DNA of 5,630 nucleotides from an uncultured Chloroflexota bacterium (GTDB lineage Bacteria > Chloroflexota > Dehalococcoidia > UBA3495), in the NCBI GenBank assembly GCA_913020235.1, contig CAJWBT010000170.1, forward strand, positions 1 through 5,630, read 5' to 3'. Under the pieces are notes generated by a model that was not told the DNA's origin, did no database searches, and saw nothing but the letters and a program-made list of their open reading frames with translations. Both the position numbers and the translations under genes were made by a program. Shown here piece after piece: positions 1 through 5,155 of the stretch; the first letter of the stretch is position 1, and each line of letters starts with the position of its first letter.

Positions 1-27
1 CAGGTGGCTGTGGACATCGATGCGCAT
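1..27 (-). CDS. Start of an amidohydrolase or PHP-type metal-dependent hydrolase (partial)
   Basis: Reading leftwards on the minus strand, an ATG at 27-25 opens nine codons, MRIDVHSHL, before the window ends. A GGAGG ribosome site lies four bases upstream. The D-x-H-x-H pattern right after the start is the first metal-binding motif of the amidohydrolase superfamily (strand 1 of the TIM barrel, as in the ACMSD-like amidohydrolase_2 group) and also occurs in PHP phosphoesterases, so the exact family is open. The gene starts 26 bases after the stop of the peptidase gene on the same strand, so the two are probably co-transcribed. Only the first residues are visible, so substrate and reaction cannot be told. 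Confidence 0.72.
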
Positions 28-31
28 GGAT

Positions 32-36
32 CCTCC
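32..36 (-). promoter_or_regulatory. Ribosome binding site of the amidohydrolase-like gene
   Basis: On the minus strand GGAGG is followed by ATCC and then ATG. The near-perfect Shine-Dalgarno at close spacing is the main reason to accept this nine-codon start as a real gene. Confidence 0.75.
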
Positions 37-53
37 GAAGCGGGCGATGGGTG

Positions 54-1457
54 TTAGCAGGTGGTACGGGACAGTGTACTCCGACCGGCCAATGACCCCA
101 TGGGGTCCCAGGCGGGCAAGACTATTGGTTCAAGCTCCAGCGCGGCCTGCAACTCGGGGGGAAGGTATTCCTTGGGCACGGCGATTTCAAACATGTACTC
201 GGCAAACCAGGAATCGTTCATCAGGAAAAAGCCCTTGTTTCCCACCTTGTCGTCCCAGCTATTTTCCACCCGCCAGCGGCGGGGGACGCCGTCGATCACA
301 TCCACCCCGGTGAACATCATTGCGTGGGTCATGCTGGTCTGGCGATACTCCAACCGGGCCGCCTTCTCCAAGGAGAAATTGGCCCCGTACACACCGGCGT
401 AGTCGAACAACTCCGAGTCCCACAGGCCCAGGTCCCGGTGCATCTGTTTCCCCGTGTCGCAACCCATCCACACGGGTTTGCCGTCCTGCAACATGCGCAG
501 GGCGATGTCCTTCATGAGTTGGATGTCGATATTCAGGTATTTTATGGGCGGCGCGTCCACCACGTTCCCCAGATGGTCCACGGTGAAAGTGGCCCCCACC
601 GGGCTTGATTCCCTGGGATCGTGGACCAGGCTAACGTAGTCTCCGATAGGCGTCGGCAGATACCTCTCAGCGAACTCCACTGGGGTTAACTTCCCCACCC
701 GGGTGAAATCGCCGTCTTTGTCTTTCCATTGCCAGTCGATGGTTGTGGGTGGGGTACCCAGGTGGATGCACAAGATGTCGTGGATCACTTTCAGTACCTC
801 GGTCTTGATCCGGCGTAGCTCGTCGATGCCGGACTCCCCCGCGTAGGCTTCCCGGATTCTCTTTGCCCCTTGCCGCATCTGGTAGTTCAGGCTCGCGTTC
901 ATGCGCGCCGAGTTCCCGGAACTCTCGGTTTCAGGCATGGCGGTCTTGGGAACCACCCCGTGCTTGGTCACTAGGGCGGTGAACATGTCCCATTGCCCGC
1001 CGTCGGAAATCGGGCTTTGCAAGAGCCAGGCGACAGTGCGGTCATCAAGGGGCTTGTCGGCGGTCTCGATGATGGCTTCCAAGACGAAATTTGCCCGCTC
1101 CAGCTTGTCCCAGAACATCAGGTAGTTTTGGCTGAATTCAAAGTCCTTCACCTTCAGCAGTTTCCTGGTATCCGAACGGCAGACGTTCAATCCGGCAAAC
1201 ATCCAGCAACGGCCCGACCTGGCCTGGTTGGTTACCGACCAATCGTCCAGCATGATCGAGAAAGAATGGGGCGAATCGGCTACCACGGACCGGCTTAATG
1301 CCACGTCGTTAACGTCGTGCTGGGTTACCACGTTTTGCAACAGCTTCTTGGAGGCGTCGGCCTCGAATCCCCGCCGGAACTCACCCACACATTCTTGGGA
1401 CAATTCCGCGGTTCCGGCGGAGGTTCCTCCGTGGCTCATGGGCTTGTTGTTATCCAT
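54..1457 (-). CDS. pepC: Aminopeptidase C / bleomycin hydrolase (C1B cysteine peptidase)
   Basis: A 467-residue papain-fold cysteine peptidase of family C1B, which in known members is a cytosolic hexamer that removes N-terminal residues from peptides and hydrolyses bleomycin. Seen in the sequence: the oxyanion Gln78 and nucleophile Cys84 in NQARSGRCWMFAGLN, the catalytic His378 in SMTHAMM, and Asn399 in RVENSW, followed by GNKGFF typical of the family. The C-terminal signature LPAWDPMGSLAG is present. In known bleomycin hydrolases the chain ends at or very near this point and the tail lies in the active-site cleft; here RSTLSRTTC follows (about nine extra residues), making the protein slightly longer than the usual 435-455. 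The ATG at 1457 is preceded by AGGTGA with six bases of spacing; no such site precedes the ATG at codon 7. It lies just upstream of an amidohydrolase-like gene in a likely operon. No convincing promoter was found. Confidence 0.96.
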   Translation of the reverse strand: MDNNKPMSHGGTSAGTAELSQECVGEFRRGFEADASKKLLQNVVTQHDVNDVALSRSVVADSPHSFSIMLDDWSVTNQARSGRCWMFAGLNVCRSDTRKLLKVKDFEFSQNYLMFWDKLERANFVLEAIIETADKPLDDRTVAWLLQSPISDGGQWDMFTALVTKHGVVPKTAMPETESSGNSARMNASLNYQMRQGAKRIREAYAGESGIDELRRIKTEVLKVIHDILCIHLGTPPTTIDWQWKDKDGDFTRVGKLTPVEFAERYLPTPIGDYVSLVHDPRESSPVGATFTVDHLGNVVDAPPIKYLNIDIQLMKDIALRMLQDGKPVWMGCDTGKQMHRDLGLWDSELFDYAGVYGANFSLEKAARLEYRQTSMTHAMMFTGVDVIDGVPRRWRVENSWDDKVGNKGFFLMNDSWFAEYMFEIAVPKEYLPPELQAALELEPIVLPAWDPMGSLAGRSTLSRTTC

Positions 1458-1463
1458 TTGCGG

Positions 1464-1469
1464 TCACCT
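1464..1469 (-). promoter_or_regulatory. Ribosome binding site of pepC
   Basis: Minus-strand AGGTGA, then CCGCAA, then ATG. It supports the first ATG over the second one six codons later. Confidence 0.7.
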
Positions 1470-1673
1470 GGCGGCTAGATTTGGGTTCAGGGAAACCATT
1501 TTACCCCATGGAGGAGACCTGACCCCGTCCCATGAAGAAATCTCTGTATTTCCCCAGAACAGATCGCATTGGCTGAGGCAGGCGGAGAGCGACGCAAGGT
1601 CTTCGGGCCGGTGACGCTCATGACGCCGGCGGAGGCCTGAGTCAACCTCGCCAGGAAGGTCCGTCTACCGCCA

Positions 1674-1807
1674 CTAGTATTCAGTCAGCTTGGTTTTAGC
1701 AGGATGTCATTCCGAGGAGCGGAGCGACGATGAATCTCAGCGTAACAACGAGATTCTTCGCTTTGCTCAGAATGACGTCCATCAATTTCAGGTTGACCTA
1801 GTACTAG
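1674..1807. repeat. Possible MITE-like element with outer imperfect inverted repeats
   Basis: The palindrome at 1706-1776 is itself framed by imperfect inverted ends: CTAGTATTCAGTCAGCTTGG at 1674-1693 against the complement of 1788-1807, which begins CTAGTACTAGGTCAACCTGA. About 14 of 20 positions agree, with the first six identical. The right end contains the perfect 10-base palindrome CTAGTACTAG. No transposase is encoded inside. A small non-autonomous mobile element is the simplest reading, but the outer arms are imperfect enough that the true ends are uncertain. Confidence 0.4.
1706..1776. repeat. GTCATTC...GAATGAC interspersed palindromic repeat
   Basis: A long imperfect inverted repeat. 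The left arm (1706-1738) starts GTCATTCCGAG and ends GAATCTC. The right arm (1750-1776) starts GAGATTCTTCG and ends CTCAGAATGAC, with a loop of about 11 bases. The arms pair perfectly over their outer and inner seven bases; the left arm has a six-base insertion in the middle relative to the right. From memory, repeats with this GTCATTCTGAGCGAAGCGAAG-like core are dispersed in many copies in various bacterial genomes. Such elements can fold in RNA and DNA; no coding role is visible. Confidence 0.72.
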
Positions 1808-1909
1808 AAGCACCGGCGCGACTCACCTTGCCCTGGTGTCGCGGCCGCGCCGACGGTCGCGGTCTGCGGCGATTGCCTCAGGCGCGAGGCCGGCGCGGAA
1901 TCCGTTTGT

Positions 1910-2731
1910 CTAGGTGCGTGCCAGCTCCGGAGCGAGCACCGGCGGTTCACCCTTCACGCTCTCGACCAACTGGTACGCGCGAGTTACCGTACTCTCCGAG
2001 CCCTCCAGGGCGAGGACGACGCAACCCTCGCTTCCCCCTACTCCACCGGAACTCACGTGGGTGGCGCTGACGCCGGTCAGGACGGCCAACGCCTCTACCT
2101 CCGTCACCACAAGTGAGGTCACCACCGGGATCAGGCCGCAGGTCTTCCCCATCACTTTGTCGAAGAGCATGTTGCCGCACATGAAGTAGGCTTTTGTGAC
2201 CGAGGGAATCAGCCGTTCCAAGCTCACGGGCTGGATGAGGTGTGACCCCCGGGAACTCACGAGCGGCCAAGAAAAGCCGATGGTCCCGCCGGTGGATCCC
2301 GCCACCAGAATGCCCGTGTTGCCCTCCGGATCGAGGGCGTTGGCCCCCTTGATGGAGACGTCGGTGGCCGTGAACTCCCCCATCACCGCTTCCGCGGGTT
2401 CATCCACCAGCTTGCCGTCTCGGAAGACCCATGGCCCCAAGCGCTGCTCCGGGATTGTGGTGGTCAGCCTCGCGTCGGCGATTATGCCCGCGGTGCAGAT
2501 CTCCTTGGGCAGGGTGTCGCCCACCAGTTCTTCGACGATGTATGCCGGGGTTACGCCGCGGGACACTATGAGCAGGCCTTTTTCAAGGACCTTTTGAACC
2601 TCCGGAAGTTTCACTACCACCTTCGCGATCAGCCGTTTGGACTCGGAGGGAGTGAGCACCACCAATGCGTGAGATCGCTCGTCCCTAGGTCCTTCCAGCT
2701 TTTCCAGGAACCTGGCGGTATCGTAGAACAT
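1910..2731 (-). CDS. Unrecognised 273-residue glycine-rich conserved-looking protein
   Basis: I cannot assign a family with confidence. The chain is soluble, with no signal peptide or membrane segment. Visible landmarks are an N-terminal TPSESKRLIAKVVVKLPEV block (residues 28-46), a central KGANALDPEGNTGILVAG block (128-145) leading into STGGTIG, then PVSLERLIPSV (168-178), and a C-terminal SSGGVGGSEGCVVLALEG block (227-244) ending in KGEPPV. The KGAN-GN-GGTIG layout followed by a V-x-LE-x-LIPS segment is loosely like the ISOCOT fold proteins (LUD-type), which bind sugars or CoA-like ligands; that is inference only. Start choice: the ATG at 2731 has AGGAGG five bases upstream, whereas the earlier in-frame ATG at 2782 has no good site and a probable -10 box lies between the two. 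It is followed by a long gap, so it is probably its own transcription unit. Confidence 0.85.
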   Translation of the reverse strand: MFYDTARFLEKLEGPRDERSHALVVLTPSESKRLIAKVVVKLPEVQKVLEKGLLIVSRGVTPAYIVEELVGDTLPKEICTAGIIADARLTTTIPEQRLGPWVFRDGKLVDEPAEAVMGEFTATDVSIKGANALDPEGNTGILVAGSTGGTIGFSWPLVSSRGSHLIQPVSLERLIPSVTKAYFMCGNMLFDKVMGKTCGLIPVVTSLVVTEVEALAVLTGVSATHVSSGGVGGSEGCVVLALEGSESTVTRAYQLVESVKGEPPVLAPELART

Positions 2732-2736
2732 GTGTG

Positions 2737-2742
2737 CCTCCT
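2737..2742 (-). promoter_or_regulatory. Ribosome binding site fixing the start of the 273-residue protein
   Basis: Minus-strand AGGAGG followed by CACAC and ATG. It is a full consensus site and places the start 17 codons inside the longest open frame. Confidence 0.8.
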
Positions 2743-2763
2743 CTGGCTCGTAAATTGGTTCAC

Positions 2764-2772
2764 ATTGTACCA
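2764..2772 (-). promoter_or_regulatory. Candidate extended -10 promoter for the 273-residue protein gene
   Basis: The minus strand reads TGG TACAAT, a five-of-six match to TATAAT with the TGn extension. No clear -35 box is present at 16-18 bases, which is tolerated for extended -10 promoters. Transcription from here would begin about 25 bases before the ATG at 2731, just upstream of the AGGAGG site. Confidence 0.4.
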
Positions 2773-3031
2773 GGGTTGTCATCTCATCACCGAAATGTGC
2801 GGCGCCAGCCTACACGACCGGTGGCGGCCGGCATGATTGGGGTTGCCAAGAATAAGCCTGGGATCACTTCAGCAGGGGTCCGACTCATGATGGGACTGCG
2901 AGGAGCCCGAGCGACCAGGTGTACCGAATCGTTTGAGCGAGCCCAAGCTTTCATGGACGGAGATGGTCCCGATGCGTCCTCGGATTTGGTGGCTGCTCCG
3001 GGGGCTCAGCGGGCGATCTTCGATCAGCTAA

Positions 3032-3058
3032 TTGATAGCCGGACAGATTTGGGATAAT
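3032..3058 (+). promoter_or_regulatory. Candidate sigma-70 type promoter for the crotonase gene
   Basis: TTGATA (five of six to TTGACA) and GATAAT (five of six to TATAAT) are separated by 15 bases, slightly short of the usual 17. The predicted start would fall about 35 bases before the ATG at 3101. The spacing is the weak point. Confidence 0.4.
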
Positions 3059-3087
3059 CTTGCCCCAGAGATCAGGCGATTTGAACC

Positions 3088-3094
3088 GGGAGGA
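3088..3094 (+). promoter_or_regulatory. Ribosome binding site of the crotonase gene
   Basis: GGGAGGA followed by CGAGGG and ATG at 3101. It selects this start over the upstream in-frame TTG at 3032, which overlaps the candidate -35 box. Confidence 0.72.
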
Positions 3095-3100
3095 CGAGGG

Positions 3101-3916
3101 ATGGCGGCAGTAGCTACTGAGCAGCAAGGTCAGATAATGCTGATTCAACTAAACCGGCCCAACCGAATGAATGCCTTGGGGGTAGAGCTTCGGACTGAAC
3201 TCGCAGCAGCATTTACCGAATTCAAGGACAACCCTGACTTAGAGGTTGCCGTGCTCACCGGTACCGGGCGTGCATTCTGCGCCGGCGAGGACATGAAGGA
3301 AGCCCTTGAGCGCGGCGCGCCGGGAAGTGCCGGGCATCCGATTGCCAACCCTTTCAACGATGGAACCCTGGACAAGCCGGTCATCGCCGCCGTCAACGGC
3401 TATGCCATGGGCGGTGGGTTCATGCTCGTGGAGCGCACTGACCTGCGCGTTGCGGTCCGAGGCGCGGTGTTCGAGGTTTCCGAAGCTAAACGGTGGCTAC
3501 TCGGTGGTTACTACCACGGGTTGTTTGCCGGCCTTCCGCACCCGATTGCGACCGAAATGGCCCTCGGGTTCCGCTTCACCGCCGAGCGGCTCTACGAGGT
3601 CGGGTTCCTCAATCGTTTGGTTGGACCGGAAGAGCTGTTGCCCACTGCATTTGAGATGGCTGAGCACCTGCTCACCCTGCCTCCCGCATCCCGAGTCAAT
3701 ACAATTCACATGATGCGGCAGATGCGGCCCAAGGTCGCTCCCGATCTTAGTCGCTTGGCAGCCGCTCTTCGCGAGCACGGCGATAAATCAGACTTGATGG
3801 AATCGCGAAAGGCATTTGCTGAAAAACGTCAGCCCAACTTCAAAGGGTGGGTGAATCCCGAGGACCGTTATCGGATGCCACGCCTGGAGACTCTCGATGA
3901 CAAACCGGAGGAGTAG
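3101..3916 (+). CDS. Enoyl-CoA hydratase/isomerase (crotonase) family protein
   Basis: A 271-residue crotonase-fold enzyme, cytosolic, acting on an acyl-CoA substrate that cannot be told from sequence alone. Seen: the N-terminal LNRPNRMNAL strand-helix (residues 17-26), the first oxyanion-hole segment AFCAGEDMKEA (58-68, Ala61), and the second oxyanion segment NGYAMGGGFML (99-109, Gly105). By alignment with rat mitochondrial hydratase, the first catalytic Glu (Glu144 there) is replaced by Met108, while the second (Glu164) is kept as Glu128 in FEVSEAK. The C-terminal ESRKAFAEKRQPNFKGW is the usual trimer-contact tail. Losing one Glu argues against ordinary syn-hydration and fits isomerase, hydrolase or lyase members of the superfamily. 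The start is set by GGGAGGA before ATG 3101. The gene seems to stand alone with its own promoter; downstream sequence begins with an IS remnant. Confidence 0.93.
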   Translation: MAAVATEQQGQIMLIQLNRPNRMNALGVELRTELAAAFTEFKDNPDLEVAVLTGTGRAFCAGEDMKEALERGAPGSAGHPIANPFNDGTLDKPVIAAVNGYAMGGGFMLVERTDLRVAVRGAVFEVSEAKRWLLGGYYHGLFAGLPHPIATEMALGFRFTAERLYEVGFLNRLVGPEELLPTAFEMAEHLLTLPPASRVNTIHMMRQMRPKVAPDLSRLAAALREHGDKSDLMESRKAFAEKRQPNFKGWVNPEDRYRMPRLETLDDKPEE

Positions 3917-3955
3917 GCACGAGCGAGAGGAACTTCCGGCCAGAGTAGCCCGCAT

Positions 3956-4030
3956 TGTAGACCGTCAGCGATAGTGGGACGCATTCGGGGGCAAGAAAAC
4001 CCGAGAGCGTGGAGGTGGCGTGCGCTCCTG
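3956..4030 (+). mobile_element. Solitary insertion-sequence end (copy 1)
   Basis: Begins TGTAGACCGTCAGCGATAG and matches 5525-5598 in the same orientation with about nine differences, one of them a single-base indel. Similarity starts sharply at TGT and fades after GCTCCTG. TGT termini are typical of several IS families (IS3, IS481, IS21), but the family cannot be decided here. No transposase follows; the next gene is a nuclease, so this copy is either a decayed remnant or the boundary of a cargo-bearing element. Confidence 0.6.
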
Positions 4031-4137
4031 ACAAGGCAGCCAGCGTGGGATTCCTAAGCACTGCTGAAACAGGTGAGACAAGACCGGGGGCAGGTTTTGA
4101 CAGATTCAGATCGACGGCGCGGACAGCAGAACCCTCT

Positions 4138-4141
4138 GGAG
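4138..4141 (+). promoter_or_regulatory. Possible ribosome binding site of the nuclease gene
   Basis: GGAG sits nine bases before GTG at 4151. The alternative GTG at 4073 has no purine-rich site in front of it, so this site tips the start choice, moderately. Confidence 0.45.
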
Positions 4142-4150
4142 CTAAACGCA

Positions 4151-5080
4151 GTGGATGACCGGCAGTATCGGGCCAAGTTCGGCAGAAGGGCCGTGGTAGC
4201 GTCGCTCCGGAAGCAGGCAGCAGCCTACTTCATCAGGAAGGGGCTTCCCGTGCATCCACGCTATCCATACAGGCTAGACAGCCACGCCAACTGGAAGGGC
4301 AATATCATCCTGGAGCCAGTGGCCCGACTGGTTGAGCAGGAGGCCGAAAAGCGCAAGCGACTGAAACAGCACTTTGCGCTACACTCTTTCATTCACCATG
4401 GCCTCAGTTCCCAGGCCCTCCTCTGGAACCTGCTCGGCCCGCTGATCGTGGACACGCGGTGGGACATTCTGACAGAGATCCTCCGGGCGGCGGACATCTC
4501 ACTTCAAGGGAAGGTGGATGGGGCTGAGCTAGAGGTGGAAGACGCCAGTGTGCTTGGTGAGTACGGTGGCCAGCCCACCTCCGTAGACATGTGCCTCACC
4601 ACGACGGCAAGAGAGAGGGTCTTCGTTGAGTTCAAGTTCACCGAGGCAGGCTTCGGAGGGTGCTCGGTGTTCGGAGACGGCGATTGTGACGGCTACAACC
4701 CAGCCCATGAGTTCGACCTGTGCTACCTGCACCGTAGGGGCCGGCAGTACTGGCCCCTCATGAAGAAGCACCGGCTCGTCACCGGTAGCCTGCTGACCGA
4801 TGCCCAGTGTCCCTTCACCAACCTTTATCAAGTATATAGGCTGATCCTGTACACGTTGGAGCAGGGTGGCCACTTCTTGTTACTGCACGATGGCCGCAAC
4901 CCTGCCTTCGTGAATGTGGACCGTCAAGGTCGACAGCGGGGGCTCTTCGCCCGTGCACTCGAGTCACTGCCAAAGGACGCTCGCACCCGCTACCATGCCC
5001 TCTCCGTGCAGCGAATGCTGGACTTGCTGGAACCGCACGGCCTGGGTTGGTTGCCAGAGCTCAAAGAGAAACATTTCTGA
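4151..5080 (+). CDS. PD-(D/E)XK superfamily nuclease, putative restriction-type endonuclease
   Basis: A 309-residue soluble protein (335 if translation begins at GTG 4073, which lacks a ribosome site). The core reads GQPTSVDMCL, then 13 residues later VFVEFKFTE: Asp146, Glu160 and Lys162 form the D...ExK metal-binding centre of the PD-(D/E)XK fold. Glu137 in the preceding LGEYGG may be the extra helix Glu. The N-terminal part has FGRRAVVASLRKQAAAYF and SHANWKGNIIL; the middle has a helical HSFIHHGLSSQALLWNLLGPL. Four cysteines (171, 179, 191, 220) follow the active site and could bind a metal. The overall look recalls the PGN_0703-like putative restriction endonucleases, remembered and not checked. 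No methyltransferase is visible nearby. The gene lies between two IS ends and is followed 75 bases later by a second gene of similar orientation, suggesting a two-gene mobile defence or genome-maintenance cassette. DNA cleavage is inferred. Confidence 0.8.
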   Translation: MDDRQYRAKFGRRAVVASLRKQAAAYFIRKGLPVHPRYPYRLDSHANWKGNIILEPVARLVEQEAEKRKRLKQHFALHSFIHHGLSSQALLWNLLGPLIVDTRWDILTEILRAADISLQGKVDGAELEVEDASVLGEYGGQPTSVDMCLTTTARERVFVEFKFTEAGFGGCSVFGDGDCDGYNPAHEFDLCYLHRRGRQYWPLMKKHRLVTGSLLTDAQCPFTNLYQVYRLILYTLEQGGHFLLLHDGRNPAFVNVDRQGRQRGLFARALESLPKDARTRYHALSVQRMLDLLEPHGLGWLPELKEKHF

Positions 5081-5144
5081 CATCACCATCTGCAACAGGC
5101 TATCTGGGACAGGCGCAGTCAGCGGTGCCAACATTCACGTAAGT

Positions 5145-5150
5145 AGGTGA
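5145..5150 (+). promoter_or_regulatory. Ribosome binding site deciding the start of the nuclease's downstream gene
   Basis: AGGTGA is followed by CCCAG and TTG at 5156, a good site at five-base spacing. It overlaps the alternative start GTG at 5147, which comes directly after an in-frame TAG and has no site of its own. Confidence 0.5.
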
Positions 5151-5155
5151 CCCAG

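Larger units (their letters stand above)
1458..1909. other. 452-base intergenic stretch between two minus-strand genes
   Basis: No reading frame here has a good start site and a family-like protein. The part from 1470 to 1673 shows nothing recognisable beyond the pepC ribosome site. The middle (1674-1807) holds a palindromic repeat element listed separately. The part from 1808 to 1909 is very GC-rich, with only a weak five-base-pair stem (1875-1879 with 1886-1890) and no following T-run on the minus strand, so no terminator is called for the upstream gene. Confidence 0.6.
2732..3100. other. Divergent intergenic region
   Basis: This 369-base region separates the minus-strand 273-residue gene from the plus-strand crotonase gene. 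It holds the two candidate promoters and ribosome sites listed separately. A plus-strand frame from ATG 2833 to the stop at 3057 would give 74 residues, but it lacks a ribosome site and any familiar motif. Nothing else is recognised between 2773 and 3031. Confidence 0.6.

Noticed and set aside
1498..1503. Minus-strand TAAAAT as a -10 box for pepC
   Set aside because: No -35-like sequence at 16-18 bases and no TGn extension.
1532..1620. Short frames starting MKKSLYFPRTDRIG and a second frame ending in TPAEA, as a possible frameshifted gene relic
   Set aside because: Each is very short, and joining them needs an assumed frameshift without any homologue to guide it.
1875..1890. Stem GCCTC/GAGGC as a terminator after the 273-residue gene
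   Set aside because: Only five base pairs and no T-run on the minus strand.
1690..2070. Plus-strand 126-residue frame across the palindrome and the end of the 273-residue gene
   Set aside because: It translates a repeat and the antisense of a convincing gene; composition is Arg/Pro-rich as in GC-rich shadow frames.
2833..3057. 74-residue plus-strand frame upstream of the crotonase gene
   Set aside because: No ribosome site, no familiar motif, and it overlaps the likely promoter of the crotonase gene.
4097..4102. Perfect TTGACA as a -35 box for the nuclease gene
   Set aside because: No acceptable -10 box 15-19 bases downstream (the region is GC-rich), so it is treated as chance.
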